From contig NZ_JAHKSN010000018.1 of assembly GCF_018863415.1 (NCBI RefSeq), positions 1 to 64,000 on the forward strand: a DNA stretch of 64,000 bases. The letters run 5' to 3'. Under the pieces are notes generated by a model. That model was given only the letters and a program-made list of their open reading frames with translations, made no database searches and was not told where the DNA came from. How positions within the stretch are numbered: position 1 is the stretch's first letter; the number at the start of each line of letters is the position of its first letter. Positions 45,027-56,995 of the stretch are shown in pieces. The translations under genes and the position numbers were made by a program. Source of the stretch: Deinococcus aestuarii. Lineage in GTDB: Bacteria; Deinococcota; Deinococci; Deinococcales; Deinococcaceae.

Positions 45027-45096
45027 CACCCTGAAGGGACTTTCAGACAATTCAAGAGAGGGAGGGCGGCACCCAGGTGCTGCCAAAGGAGGACGG

Positions 45097-46806
45097 ATGG
45101 AACAAGCCGTGTCGGTCTGGACGCAGAATTACGCGCCCATCGGGGGAAGTCTGTGGCTTTCCACGCTGGTGGCGCTGATTCCCGTCGTGTTTTTCTTCGT
45201 CGCCCTGGTGGGCCTGCGCCTCAAGGGGTACGTGGCCGGGGCCATCACGGTGCTGCTGGCCTTTCTGGTGGCGGTGCTCGGCTACGGGATGCCCTTCGCC
45301 AAGGCAGCCTGGGCCACGCTGTACGGCTTTGGCTATGGGCTGTGGCCGATTGCCTGGATCATCGTCGCCGCCGTGTTTCTGTACAAGGTGGCGGTCAAGA
45401 CCGGGCAGTTCGAGGTCATCCGGCAGTCGGTGCTGAATATCACCGAGGATCAGAGGTTGCTGGTCGTGCTGATCGGCTTCTGCTTCGGTGCGTTTCTGGA
45501 AGGGGCCGCCGGATTCGGCGCGCCGGTCGCCATCACGGCAGCGCTGCTGGTGGGCCTGGGTCTGAACCCGCTCTATGCCGCCGGGCTGTGCCTGATCGCC
45601 AACACCGCGCCCGTCGCCTTCGGGGCGCTGGGCATTCCGATCACCGTAGCGGGCGGCCTCACCGGGATTCCGGCACACACCATCGGCCAGATTGCCGGGC
45701 GACAGCTCCCGCTGCTGGCGCTGTTCGTCCCGTTCTTCATGGTTTACCTGATGGACTCGGGCAAGGGCGGCATGAAAGCTGGGATGAAGGGCGTGCGTGA
45801 CCTGTGGCCCGCGCTGCTGGTCGCCGGGCTGTCCTTTGCGGTCACGCAGTACCTCACCTCCAACTTCATCGGGCCGGAACTGCCCGACATCACCTCGGCA
45901 CTCGTCAGCCTGGTCGCCACCGCCACCTTCCTGAAGTTCTGGAAACCGCGGGAAATCCAACCTATCCCCGCGCCGCAGACGGTGGGGGCGGCCTACCGGC
46001 CTGTCCAGACGGCCAACATGACCGCTGGAAGCGTCCTCAAAGCGTGGTCGCCCTTCCTGCTGCTCACGCTGTTCGTGGTGATCTGGAGCCTGCCCGGCTT
46101 CAAAGCCCTGTTCGACCTCAAGGCTCCCGGCCCGCTCGCCTGGACGGTGTCGCACTGGGACGTGCCCACCCTCAACAACCAGGTGTTGAAGGTGGCGCCC
46201 ATCGTCGCCGAGCCGACCCCCTACGCCGCGAGCTACAAGCTCGACTGGCTCTCGGCCACCGGCACCAGCATCTTCCTGGCCGCACTCGTCAGCATGGCCG
46301 TGCTCGGCATGAAGGCCCGTGAAGGTGTGCAGACCTTCGTAGAAACCCTCAAGGAACTCTTCTACCCGGTCCTGACCATCATGTTCGTGCTGGGCTTCGC
46401 GTATATCGCCAACTACTCCGGCCAGAGCGCCACGATGGCCCTGGCGCTGGCGCAGACCGGGCAGCTCTTCCCGCTGTTCTCGCCGATGCTGGGCTGGCTG
46501 GGCGTGTTCCTGACCGGCTCGGACACCTCCTCCAACGCGCTGTTCAGCAATCTTCAGCAGGTGACCGCGCAACAGGTGGGCATGAACCCGGCGCTAGCCG
46601 TCGCCGCCAACACCACCGGGGGCGTGACCGGCAAGATGATTTCCCCGCAGAGCATCGCCGTCGCCTGCGCCGCCGTGGGCCTGGTGGGCCGCGAGAGCGA
46701 GCTGCTGCGCTTCACCGTGAAAAAGAGCCTGGGCTTCCTCGCTATCATCATGGTCATCACTTACCTCCAGGCCTACGTCGTGCCGGGGATGATTCCTCAC
46801 CCATAA
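45097..46806 (+). CDS. lctP: L-lactate permease
   Basis: A 569-residue inner-membrane transporter of the LctP/LldP family, which imports L-lactate (also D-lactate or glycolate) with protons. It has about 12-14 hydrophobic segments. The family signatures [36 protein letters not shown] and [18 protein letters not shown] are present. Length matches the E. coli protein. The start is fixed by AAAGGAGG four bases before ATG 45097. It is the first gene of the cargo operon after the operator and is followed by lutA, 87 bases downstream. Confidence 0.93.
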   Translation: MEQAVSVWTQNYAPIGGSLWLSTLVALIPVVFFFVALVGLRLKGYVAGAITVLLAFLVAVLGYGMPFAKAAWATLYGFGYGLWPIAWIIVAAVFLYKVAVKTGQFEVIRQSVLNITEDQRLLVVLIGFCFGAFLEGAAGFGAPVAITAALLVGLGLNPLYAAGLCLIANTAPVAFGALGIPITVAGGLTGIPAHTIGQIAGRQLPLLALFVPFFMVYLMDSGKGGMKAGMKGVRDLWPALLVAGLSFAVTQYLTSNFIGPELPDITSALVSLVATATFLKFWKPREIQPIPAPQTVGAAYRPVQTANMTAGSVLKAWSPFLLLTLFVVIWSLPGFKALFDLKAPGPLAWTVSHWDVPTLNNQVLKVAPIVAEPTPYAASYKLDWLSATGTSIFLAALVSMAVLGMKAREGVQTFVETLKELFYPVLTIMFVLGFAYIANYSGQSATMALALAQTGQLFPLFSPMLGWLGVFLTGSDTSSNALFSNLQQVTAQQVGMNPALAVAANTTGGVTGKMISPQSIAVACAAVGLVGRESELLRFTVKKSLGFLAIIMVITYLQAYVVPGMIPHP

Positions 46807-46893
46807 ACCCCGCCTTTCCGACTGAAACCACCACGCCGGAAGGCCACAGGACTATTCCTGGTGACCTTCCCCCGCCCCTCGAAAAGGAACGCC

Positions 46894-47637
46894 ATGCACA
46901 TCGACCTCTTCCTCACCTGCGTCAACGACGCGCTGTTTCCCGCAACCGGGCAGGCGACCGTCCGGTTGCTCGAACGCCTGGGCCACCGGGTGAACTTCAA
47001 CCCCGCCCAGACCTGCTGCGGGCAGATGCACCTGAACACCGGCTACCGCGAAGACGCCCTGCACCTCATCCGCAAGTTCGTGCGCGACTTCCGTGACTCG
47101 GAGGTCGTGGTGACGCCCAGCGGCTCGTGCGCCGCGATGGTGCGCGAACTGTACCCCGAGGCCGCGCAGTGGGCCGGGGACGACGAGTTGCTGCGCGACG
47201 TGGAGGCCCTCGCCCCCCGCGTCTTCGAACTCTCCGAGCTTCTGGTGAACAAACTCGGCGTGACCGACGTGGGCGCGTACTACCCGCACCGCGTGACCTA
47301 TCACCCCACCTGCCACGCCATGCGCGCGCTGCGGGTGGGCGACGCGCCGCTGCAACTCCTGAGGAACGTGCGCGGCATGACGCTGGTGGAACTGGAAGGC
47401 GCGAACGAATGCTGCGGCTTCGGCGGCACCTTCGCGGTGAAGAATCCCGACGTGAGCGCGGCGATGCTGACCGACAAGGCCCGGCACATCATGAACACCG
47501 GGGCCGAAGCCTGCACGGCGGGCGACAACTCGTGCCTGCTGCACATCGGCGGCGGGCTGCACCGCCTGCGCTCGGGCACCCGCACCGTCCACCTCGCCGA
47601 GATCCTGGCGAGCACCGAAGAGGAGGTGTTCGCGTGA
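46894..47637 (+). CDS. lutA: Lactate utilisation Fe-S oxidoreductase LutA
   Basis: A 247-residue protein with two cysteine-rich CCG domains: CCGQMHLNTGYREDA and, in the second half, ECCGFGGTFAVKNPD, each with its upstream cysteine (LTCVND, YHPTCHAMR). These bind a 4Fe-4S cluster. LutA forms with LutB and LutC the cytoplasmic complex that oxidises L-lactate to pyruvate. The start at 46894 follows AAGGAA; the frame extends 11 codons further without need. It overlaps lutB by four bases (GTGA). Confidence 0.93.
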   Translation: MHIDLFLTCVNDALFPATGQATVRLLERLGHRVNFNPAQTCCGQMHLNTGYREDALHLIRKFVRDFRDSEVVVTPSGSCAAMVRELYPEAAQWAGDDELLRDVEALAPRVFELSELLVNKLGVTDVGAYYPHRVTYHPTCHAMRALRVGDAPLQLLRNVRGMTLVELEGANECCGFGGTFAVKNPDVSAAMLTDKARHIMNTGAEACTAGDNSCLLHIGGGLHRLRSGTRTVHLAEILASTEEEVFA

Positions 47638-49169
47638 GCGACCACGGAGGTCTGCACCCCGCCCAGCCGTTTCCCGAAGCCGCCCGCGAGCAGGTGGTGA
47701 GGGCCCAGCTCCGGGCCAACCTGCGCAAAGTCACGCACACCATCCGCGAGAAGCGCGCGAACGTGGTGGGGGAGCTGCCCCAATGGGAACAGTTGCGGAC
47801 GCTGGGGGCCGCGACGAAGGACGCCTCGCTCGCCAACCTTTCCGACCGCCTGCTGCAACTGGAGCAGAGCGTCAAGGCGCGGGGCGGGCACGTCCACTGG
47901 GCGCGGGACGCGCAGGAAGCCCGCGAGATCGTGGCCCGGATCGCGGCGGCCCACGGCGCCCGCGAACTGATCAAGGTCAAGTCGATCACCTCCGACGAGA
48001 TCGAGCTGAACCGGGCGCTGGAGGAACGCGGCATCCACGCCATCGAGACGGACCTCGCGGAACTGATCGTGCAGCTCTCGCATGACCGGCCCAGCCACAT
48101 CCTCGTCCCGGCCATCCACCGCAACCGCGCCGAGATTCAGGCCCTCTTCAACGCGGAGCTGCCCGGCGAGGGCGAGCTGCCCGACGACCCGGCGGCCCTC
48201 GCGGCGGCGGCGCGGCGCTACCTGCGCCACAAGTTCCTGACCACCAAGATGGCCGTATCGGGCGCGAATTTCGCCATTGCCGAGACGGGGACGGTGTGCG
48301 TGGTGGAGTCCGAAGGCAACGGGCGCATGTGCGTCACGCTGCCGGAGGTGCTGGTCAGCATCATGGGCATCGAGAAGGTGCTGGAGACGTGGGAGGACAT
48401 CTCGGTCTTCATGGAACTCCTGCCGCGCAGCAGCACCGCCGAGCGCATGAACCCCTACAACTCCTTCTGGAGCGGCGTGACCCCCGGCGACGGCCCGCAG
48501 GAATTCCATCTGGTGCTGCTCGACAACGGGCGGACCAACGTGCTGGCCGACGACTTCGGGCGGCAGACGCTGCGCTGCATCCGCTGCTCGGCCTGCCTGA
48601 ACGTCTGCCCCGTGTACGAACGGGCGGGCGGCCACGCCTACGGCAGCGTCTACCCCGGTCCCATCGGCGCGATTCTGACGCCGCAACTGCTGGGGATGCA
48701 CGACAAGAACGCCAACACGCTGCCCGGCGCGTCCAGCCTATGCGGCGCGTGCTACGACGTGTGCCCGGTCAAGATCAACATCCCGCAGGTGCTGATTTAC
48801 CTGCGCTCCGAGGCGAATCTGCAAAAGGGCCTCACCGCCGAGGCGCTCGCCATGAAGGGCATGAAGTTCGTGATGTCGGAAGGCTGGCGCTTCGAGGGGG
48901 CGCTGGAGCTTGCCCGCGTGGGCCAGGGGCCGCTGGTGCACGGCGACGCGATCACCTCGCTGCCGGGGCCGCTCGCGGGCTGGACCCAGGTGCGTGACCT
49001 GAAGCCCTTCCCGAAAGAGGGGTTCCGCGATTGGTGGCGCAACCGCCCGGCGCCCGTGGACGCGGCCCCGCCCGCCATCGTACAGAAGGCCGAGGAAGGC
49101 CCCGTCCCGCCGCAGAAGAAGGAAGGCGGCCAGTTCGACGCCGAGCCGCCCAGAGAGGACACGTTATGA
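47634..49169 (+). CDS. lutB: Lactate utilisation iron-sulfur protein LutB
   Basis: A 511-residue protein. The N-terminal half is the LUD domain (IREKRANVVGELPQWEQLR, AVSGANFAIAETGTVCVVES). Two ferredoxin-type 4Fe-4S motifs follow at about residues 315-330 (CIRCSACLNVCPVY) and 370-380 (CGACYDVCPVKI). It is the electron-transfer and probably catalytic core of the LutABC complex. It starts with GTG overlapping the end of lutA, with GGAGGTG upstream; the longer open frame runs antisense-like within lutA and is not real. It ends in an ATGA overlap with lutC. The complete motifs suggest an active enzyme. Confidence 0.93.
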   Translation: MSDHGGLHPAQPFPEAAREQVVRAQLRANLRKVTHTIREKRANVVGELPQWEQLRTLGAATKDASLANLSDRLLQLEQSVKARGGHVHWARDAQEAREIVARIAAAHGARELIKVKSITSDEIELNRALEERGIHAIETDLAELIVQLSHDRPSHILVPAIHRNRAEIQALFNAELPGEGELPDDPAALAAAARRYLRHKFLTTKMAVSGANFAIAETGTVCVVESEGNGRMCVTLPEVLVSIMGIEKVLETWEDISVFMELLPRSSTAERMNPYNSFWSGVTPGDGPQEFHLVLLDNGRTNVLADDFGRQTLRCIRCSACLNVCPVYERAGGHAYGSVYPGPIGAILTPQLLGMHDKNANTLPGASSLCGACYDVCPVKINIPQVLIYLRSEANLQKGLTAEALAMKGMKFVMSEGWRFEGALELARVGQGPLVHGDAITSLPGPLAGWTQVRDLKPFPKEGFRDWWRNRPAPVDAAPPAIVQKAEEGPVPPQKKEGGQFDAEPPREDTL

Positions 49170-49810
49170 CTGCCGAGCCCTTTCCCTCCACGGCGGAAGC
49201 CAAACTGGAACTGCTGACCCGCATCAACCGCGCCATCGCCGGGGCGGAGCAACAGCCTCTGCCCCCCTACCCGGTGTCCGCGCCGCTCTCCCGTGAAGCC
49301 GTCTTGCACCAGTTCGAGGACCGCATTCTGGACTACAAGGCGGCGTTCACCCGCGTCCTGGCAGGCGAGATCGTGGGGGCGGTGGCGGCGGCGCTGGGCG
49401 GGGCGCGGCGGGTCATCGTGCCGCCCGGCCTCGCGGCGGCGTGGCTGCCCGCTGGCCTGGATATGCTGCGCGACGACCCGCCCTTATCACACGCCGACCT
49501 CGACCGGGCGGAGGCGGTGGTTACCGGGTGCGCGGTCGCGGTGAGCGAGACGGGCACCATCATCCTCGACCACGGCCCCGACCAGGGCCGCCGGGCGCTC
49601 TCGCTGATCCCCGACCTGCACGTATGCCTGGTGCGTGGGGATCAGGTCGTGCAGACGGTCCGGCAGGCCGTGGACACTGTGGCCGCCAGCGTGCGCGCGG
49701 GCCGCCCCCTGACCTGGCTTTCGGGCGGCAGCGCGACCAGCGACATCGAACTGGTGCGCGTGGAGGGGGTGCATGGGCCGAGGCACCTGCACGTTATCGT
49801 CGTCGAATAG
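49166..49810 (+). CDS. lutC: Lactate utilisation protein LutC
   Basis: A 214-residue LUD-domain protein, the third subunit of LutABC. The family motif region is [20 protein letters not shown], then [40 protein letters not shown] and [14 protein letters not shown] 49166 overlaps the lutB stop (ATGA) with AGAGAGG upstream. The gene is the last of the lut operon proper; ppsA follows after 90 bases with its own ribosome binding site. Confidence 0.92.
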   Translation: MTAEPFPSTAEAKLELLTRINRAIAGAEQQPLPPYPVSAPLSREAVLHQFEDRILDYKAAFTRVLAGEIVGAVAAALGGARRVIVPPGLAAAWLPAGLDMLRDDPPLSHADLDRAEAVVTGCAVAVSETGTIILDHGPDQGRRALSLIPDLHVCLVRGDQVVQTVRQAVDTVAASVRAGRPLTWLSGGSATSDIELVRVEGVHGPRHLHVIVVE

Positions 49811-49900
49811 TACGGATTCCGTCTGAGCAATGGTCCGGACCCTTTCGAGGGGGAGTACGGCAAAAGAATTCTCGTGTTTCAAGAGGCACGCGGAGGACGC

Positions 49901-52285
<2,385 letters not shown>

Positions 52286-52480
52286 GTCCGGCATGGATGC
52301 CCGCTTCCATCCCCACCTGACGGACTCCCCGACCCGGTGGACACGTCAGGTCTGCCCCCCCGGATTCCCCCGGCGGCAACTCCGCCGCCTCTCCCTCCTC
52401 ATCCTGGGGGACAGGCGGGATGCGGTTCACCTGCTGGTTCCTTCTGCCCTGGTGCGCCCACGAGGGATCAGGTGGCGGGC

Positions 52481-53308
52481 ATGACGGGCGGCGCGGCGGC
52501 TGCCGGTCCACGCCCGGTCCTGATCGTCTCCGACCACACCGGCTTGACGGCAGAGAACGCCGCCCGTGCCCTGCTCGCGCACTTTCCGGAGCAGTCCCTG
52601 GCGTACCTCCAGCGGCCCTTCGTCGCCACGGTTGAGGTCGCGCGGGGGGTGGCGCAGGAGGTCGCCACGCTGGCGAGCGGAGGCGAACGGCCACTCGTGT
52701 TCACCACCATCACCGAGCCCGAGGTCATGCGAGAACTGGAGGTGGTCCCCGCCCGGGTGTTCGACCTCCTTGGCCCCGGCCTCAGCCTCTTGGAGGAGGA
52801 GTTCGGCGAGCGGGCCACCCGCAGCGTGGGTCGCCACCACGACATGCATGACCAGACTTCCTACCTCGCCCGCATGGATGCCCTGGACTTCGCCCTGGCT
52901 ACCGACGACGGCCTGGGGGACCGCCAGTACGGCCTGGCGGACGTGATCCTGGTGGGGGTCAGCCGCGCCGGCAAGACGCCCACCAGCCTGTTTCTGGCCC
53001 TCCAGCACGGCGTTCGCGCCAGCAACTATCCCCTTGCCGAGGATGACTTCGAGCGTGAGTCGTTGCCGATTCCCCTGGAGCCGTACCGCACCAAGCTGCA
53101 CGGCCTGACCATCGACCCCCGCCGCCTGCACGCCATCCGCACCCAGCGCAAGCCGAACAGCCGCTACGCCAGCCTCGAACAGTGCGAACACGAGGTTCGC
53201 CGGGCCGAACGCCTCTTCGCGCGGGCCGGGATTCCCGTCCGCGACACCACCTCCGCCAGCGTGGAGGAGATCGCAGCGGGGATTCTCACACAATTACGAC
53301 GGGTGTAA
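52481..53308 (+). CDS. PEP synthase regulatory protein (kinase/pyrophosphorylase, DUF299)
   Basis: A 275-residue bifunctional regulator that uses ADP to phosphorylate a threonine of PEP synthase (inactivating it) and removes the group with inorganic phosphate. Family signatures: [20 protein letters not shown] at the N-terminus, [19 protein letters not shown], the P-loop-like [15 protein letters not shown] (about 159-173) and [21 protein letters not shown] 52481 is preceded by GGTGG; the longer frame upstream is proline-rich noise. It lies 195 bases after ppsA and is the last cargo gene before the stem-loop and tnpA. Confidence 0.9.
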   Translation: MTGGAAAAGPRPVLIVSDHTGLTAENAARALLAHFPEQSLAYLQRPFVATVEVARGVAQEVATLASGGERPLVFTTITEPEVMRELEVVPARVFDLLGPGLSLLEEEFGERATRSVGRHHDMHDQTSYLARMDALDFALATDDGLGDRQYGLADVILVGVSRAGKTPTSLFLALQHGVRASNYPLAEDDFERESLPIPLEPYRTKLHGLTIDPRRLHAIRTQRKPNSRYASLEQCEHEVRRAERLFARAGIPVRDTTSASVEEIAAGILTQLRRV

Positions 53309-53313
53309 GGGTA

Positions 53314-53339
53314 GGAATACCGCAAAAACGAGGTATTCC
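53314..53339 (+). terminator. Stem-loop downstream of the PPSR gene
   Basis: GGAATACC (53314-53321) and GGTATTCC (53332-53339) form a perfect 8-bp stem with a 10-base A-rich loop, six bases after the PPSR stop. There is no T-run, so it may be a processing or Rho-assisted stop, or a protein-binding palindrome in front of tnpA. Confidence 0.4.
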
Positions 53340-53477
53340 CAGCGTACGCCCGAGCAGCAGCCTGAAAGAGTGGCCGCCTTGGAAGGCGGTTTCAGATAGC
53401 GAGACGACTTGGCGTTATGTCTTGGACTGTGGGCCTGAGAACAGTCCTCTGTCAAGCCTAAAACGATTGGACACGGC

Positions 53478-56438
53478 ATGACGGCTCATCCCTCGTCGCT
53501 GTTCACTGCTGCTCAGCGTGAACAGTTCACCCGCTTCCCTGCCCTGGACGAGCGCATCCTCTCCCGGTACTACCTGCTCGACGCCGCTGACCTCCGCCTC
53601 GTGCGGGAGCGGCGTCGAGATTTCAACAAGTTGGGCTTCGCCGTGCAGCTCACCGTTCTGCGCCACCTGGGGCGCGGATTACGCTCCGGGGAAACGCCCC
53701 CCGAAGCCGTCCTGGCCTACCTCGCCGAACAACTGCGGGTGGATTCGGCGTGCTACACCCAGTACGCCACCCGCGAGCCGACCCGGCGCGAACACTTCGC
53801 GGCCCTGTGTCAGTGGCTGGGGTACGTCGAATTGTCGCGCCGACAGGGCGCTGAATTGCGTGACTGGCTGGTGCCGTTGGCCGTCGTCACCGATCAGCCT
53901 TTCCCATTGATGAGTGCTCTGATGGACGAGGTGCGGCGGCGGCACCTCCTGGTGCCGCGTTTCAGCGTTCTCGAACGCCTGGTTCGCTCGGCCCGCGTCC
54001 GCGCCGATCAGCACACCTACGGCGTGCTCAATTTGCCCCTCAAGGGCGACCTCGCCGAGCGGGTGGACGACCTGCTGGTGCCGCAGGGGGAAGAAGCGGT
54101 CTCGCGGTTCGCGTGGCTGGCGCGGCCTGTAGGCGCGCCCAAGCCCAAACATCTCCTGACCCTGCTGGACAAATTGGCCTTCGTGCGGACCTTCCCGGTG
54201 CAGAGCAACCTCCAGGCCTTTTTGCCGCAGAGCCGCCTGGAGCATCTGGCGGAAGAAGCCCGGCGGCTGAGTGCCTCGCACCTCGCGGACTTTGAACCCT
54301 GGCGCCGCCGGGCCACGCTGATGGCCCGGCGGCTCGACCTCTCCGAGACCCTGACCGATGCCGTCCTCGACATGCACGACCGCGTGATGGTGTCGCTGCT
54401 GCGGGAAGGCGAACGGGCTGCGGCGGAGGTCTTCGGGCAGCAGGGGCCGCCACTCGTCGAGCAGTTCGGCACCTTCAAGTCGGTGTGCGCGGCGGTGATC
54501 GCCGCGCGTGAGCAGGGAGCTGACCCCTATCAGGCCATCGAAGCCGTCGTGAACTGGCAACAGCTCGTCGAGACCGTGCGGGAGAAGGAGGTGGTGAGTG
54601 CTGAGCAGCTTGATCCGTTGCACCATGCGATGAAGGGCTATGCGAAGGTACGAAGCTATGCCCCCCGGCTGCTGGCGGCCTTCACCTTCCATGCAGAGGG
54701 CAAGGCGGTACCCGTGGTCGAGGCGCTGAACCTCCTCCGCGAGATGTACGCGGCGAACAAGCGCACCTTACCTGAACACGTCCCCATCGGCTTTGTCCGG
54801 CAGAAGTGGGCCGGGCAGGTGTTCCGAGATGGCGTAGTGGACCGCCGGGCCTACGAGTTGTGCGTGCTGGACGAATTGCGGCTCGCGTTGCGAGCCGGAG
54901 ATGCCTGGGTCACCGGGAGCCGCAAGTACAAGGACCTCGACGCCTACCTGCTGCCACAGGGCACCTGGCAGAAACGCCTCCCCGAGCTGTCCCTGGACCT
55001 GCCGGAGACGTTCGACGCCTTCTGGACAGCCACGGAACCCAGGCTCACAGAGCAGTTGCGTGAGGTGGCCGACCTGCTCGCCCGGGGCGAGCTGTCCTCC
55101 GTGTCGGTGCAACGCGGCAGGCTCAGGATCGGGAAGGTCACGCGGGCAGTGCCCGACGAGGTGGAGCCTCTGGGGCGCAGGCTGAGTGCGCGACTCCCGC
55201 GTGTGAAGATCACTGACCTGCTGCTGGAGGTCAACGCCTGGACCCGCTTCACGGGGGTCTTCCTGAATCTGCACAGCGGGAAGGAGGTGGAGCGGCATGA
55301 CCATCTGCTGACCGCGATCCTGGCTGACGGGCTGAATCTGGGGCTGACCAAGATGGCGGAGGCTTCCCCGGACCCCGGTATGACCGCGCGCCGATTGATG
55401 TACCTCGCGGACTGGTTCGTTCGCCCTGACTCCTACGCGGCGGGTCTCGCGGAGCTGGTGAACTTCCAGTCCAAGCTGCCCCTGGCCGCGTTGTGGGGCG
55501 ATGGCACGACGAGCAGTTCCGACGGGCAACGCTTTCCGACAGGTGGGCGCGGGAAGACCTTCGGGCATCTGAATGCCAAGTATGGTCGTGAGCCAGGCGT
55601 CCTGTTCTATACCCATGTCAGCGACCAGTACGCGCCCTTCCACACCAAGGTCATTACCGCCAATGTGCGTGATGCGATGCACGTGCTCGATGGGCTGCTG
55701 TACCACCTGTCGGAGCTGAAGATCAAGGAGCACTACACCGACACGGCGGGCTACACCGAGCAGGTCTTCGCCCTCTGTCACCTCCTGGGCTTCCGCTTCG
55801 CCCCCAGGATTCGGGACCTGGGCGAGACCCGGCTGTACACGCCCGAGGTCGGCTCGGCCTATGGGCTGCTGGAGCCGCTGGTAGCCCAGCGGCTCAACCT
55901 GCGCCTGATCCGTGAGCATTGGGACGAGTTGCGGCGGCTCACGGCCTCGATTAAGGCGGGCACGGTGACGGCCTCGTTGATCCTGTCCAAGCTCGCTTCA
56001 TATCCAAGGCAAAACGGTTTGGCGTTGGCCCTGCGCGAGCTGGGCCGCGTCCAGCGGACATTATTCACGCTGGAATGGCTGCGCGACCCCGAGTTGCGCC
56101 GCCGGGTGCTGGCGGGCTTGAACAAGGGGGAGGCCCTGCACGCCCTGAAGCGGGCAGTCGCTTTCCATCGCAGCGGCGAGATTCGGGATCAGTCATTCGA
56201 GGCGCAGAGCAATCGCGCCAGCGGCCTGAATCTCGTGACGACGGCTATCACCGTTTGGAACACGGTGTATCTGGGGCGCGCCGTCGAGGCCCTGCGCGCT
56301 GAGGGTGTGGACGTACCCGACGAGTTGCTGGCGCACGTGTCACCGCTGTCGTGGGAGCACATCGGGCTGACTGGCGATTACGTGTGGCACCCCGAAGGGG
56401 TGCCCGCCGAGGGAGCCTACCGGGCGTTACGCGAGTAA
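53478..56438 (+). CDS. tnpA: Tn3-family transposase TnpA
   Basis: A 986-residue Tn3-type DDE transposase, the usual length. The N-terminal DNA-binding part includes RDFNKLGFAVQLTVLRHLG. Catalytic positions are in LWGDGTTSSSDGQRF (about 675), HYTDTAGYTEQVFAL (about 755) and LNKGEALHALKRAVAFHR (about 885), followed by the family tail QSNRASGLNLVTTAITVWNT and LSWEHIGLTGDYVW. It binds the 38-bp ends and makes cointegrates later resolved by TnpR. The gene reads outward and stops 24 bases before the right inverted repeat. It appears intact. Confidence 0.95.
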   Translation: MTAHPSSLFTAAQREQFTRFPALDERILSRYYLLDAADLRLVRERRRDFNKLGFAVQLTVLRHLGRGLRSGETPPEAVLAYLAEQLRVDSACYTQYATREPTRREHFAALCQWLGYVELSRRQGAELRDWLVPLAVVTDQPFPLMSALMDEVRRRHLLVPRFSVLERLVRSARVRADQHTYGVLNLPLKGDLAERVDDLLVPQGEEAVSRFAWLARPVGAPKPKHLLTLLDKLAFVRTFPVQSNLQAFLPQSRLEHLAEEARRLSASHLADFEPWRRRATLMARRLDLSETLTDAVLDMHDRVMVSLLREGERAAAEVFGQQGPPLVEQFGTFKSVCAAVIAAREQGADPYQAIEAVVNWQQLVETVREKEVVSAEQLDPLHHAMKGYAKVRSYAPRLLAAFTFHAEGKAVPVVEALNLLREMYAANKRTLPEHVPIGFVRQKWAGQVFRDGVVDRRAYELCVLDELRLALRAGDAWVTGSRKYKDLDAYLLPQGTWQKRLPELSLDLPETFDAFWTATEPRLTEQLREVADLLARGELSSVSVQRGRLRIGKVTRAVPDEVEPLGRRLSARLPRVKITDLLLEVNAWTRFTGVFLNLHSGKEVERHDHLLTAILADGLNLGLTKMAEASPDPGMTARRLMYLADWFVRPDSYAAGLAELVNFQSKLPLAALWGDGTTSSSDGQRFPTGGRGKTFGHLNAKYGREPGVLFYTHVSDQYAPFHTKVITANVRDAMHVLDGLLYHLSELKIKEHYTDTAGYTEQVFALCHLLGFRFAPRIRDLGETRLYTPEVGSAYGLLEPLVAQRLNLRLIREHWDELRRLTASIKAGTVTASLILSKLASYPRQNGLALALRELGRVQRTLFTLEWLRDPELRRRVLAGLNKGEALHALKRAVAFHRSGEIRDQSFEAQSNRASGLNLVTTAITVWNTVYLGRAVEALRAEGVDVPDELLAHVSPLSWEHIGLTGDYVWHPEGVPAEGAYRALRE

Positions 56439-56462
56439 AGTGCGTTCTGGACGGGCTTTTTC

Positions 56463-56500
56463 CTTAGCGTACTAAAATTCTCGGATCTTGTCCTATCCCC
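56463..56500 (-). repeat. Right terminal inverted repeat of the Tn3 transposon
   Basis: Read on the minus strand it begins GGGGATAGGACAAGATCC and ends TTTTAGTACGCTAAG, matching the left repeat at 35 of 38 positions. ACTTG follows at 56501-56505, repeating the five bases before the left end. Confidence 0.92.
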
Positions 56501-56505
56501 ACTTG

Positions 56506-56580
56506 GCGGCGCAAACATCAAGCCAGAGCGCGACGTTGCCACTACCAACGTCGCGCCCTCCTGCATATGCGGCTGTAGTA
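56506..56580 (+). mobile_element. IS701-family element, right part
   Basis: The 75 bases contain the final codons of the interrupted transposase (RRKHQARARRCHYQRR and on to a TAG at 56574-56576) and the right terminal repeat, ending at 56580. CTAG (56581-56584) repeats the target bases found before the left end at 40548-40551. Confidence 0.85.
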
Positions 56581-56772
56581 CTAGGAACGGCCACATGCGC
56601 GTCAACCTCGAGGACGGCCGGAGTGAGACTTGGTCTCTCGCCCGTCCGCCCCGAGGGGGCGTGAGGGGGACCTCGTCCGCCCGCACGTCGAAGAGAAACC
56701 TCACCTTCGAGGTCGACCACCTGGGGGCAGACTCCGGTCTGCGGGTCGACCGTGGCAGCTTCCAGGAAGGCG

Positions 56773-56868
56773 ATGAGTGAGGCGCCCCATACGGGGTTCT
56801 CCGCGCGTGATGGCCGGGAGGTGCTGGCCACGCTGATGCGGCACGAGGCTAAGACCAATACCTACTAA
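56773..56868 (+). pseudogene. Truncated gene ending at a solitary Tn3-type repeat
   Basis: An ATG with AAGG just upstream opens MSEAPHTGFSARDGREVLAT and LMRHEAKTNTY, and then stops where the inverted-repeat sequence begins (56863). The start resembles the N-termini of uncharacterised Deinococcus proteins in which TNTYK is followed by more helical sequence, so I read it as a 5' fragment. The rest of the gene is not found beyond the repeat. In the 188 bases before it (56585-56772) I see no confident gene. Confidence 0.4.
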
Positions 56869-56893
56869 AATTTCTGGATCTTGTCCTATCCCC
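56863..56893 (-). repeat. Solitary copy of the Tn3-type inverted repeat
   Basis: On the minus strand it begins GGGGATAGGACAAGATCC and continues to TTTTAGTA. It matches the left end of the Tn3 transposon at 29 of the first 31 bases and the right end at 28. The outer GGGG end faces right, so it would be the right end of a second, related element whose left end is not in the window. Confidence 0.75.
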
Positions 56894-56995
56894 CTGCTGG
56901 AGACGGCGAAGGCTCGCAACGCTGCTTAAAGGGTTTTGTGGAGCACTACCACCCCTCAGGTCTTCGGCCCACGCTGAGGCAGAAGGCGCCGTAGC

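Noticed and set aside
45052..46572. 506-codon minus-strand frame
   Set aside because: Antisense shadow of the lactate permease with His/Gln/Gly-rich composition.
47127..47633. Extended N-terminus of LutB
   Set aside because: The frame overlaps lutA out of phase with Arg/Gly-rich noise; the GTGA overlap at 47634 is the normal lut arrangement.
52315..52351. ACCTGACG/CGTCAGGT inverted repeat after ppsA as terminator
   Set aside because: The loop is 21 bases and there is no T-run, so it is weak evidence for termination.
54768..55919. 383-codon minus-strand frame
   Set aside because: Antisense shadow of tnpA, with no motif.
56595..56780. 61-codon plus-strand frame between the IS end and the truncated gene
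   Set aside because: Both strands give similar-quality frames here and there is no motif, so I could not support a gene.
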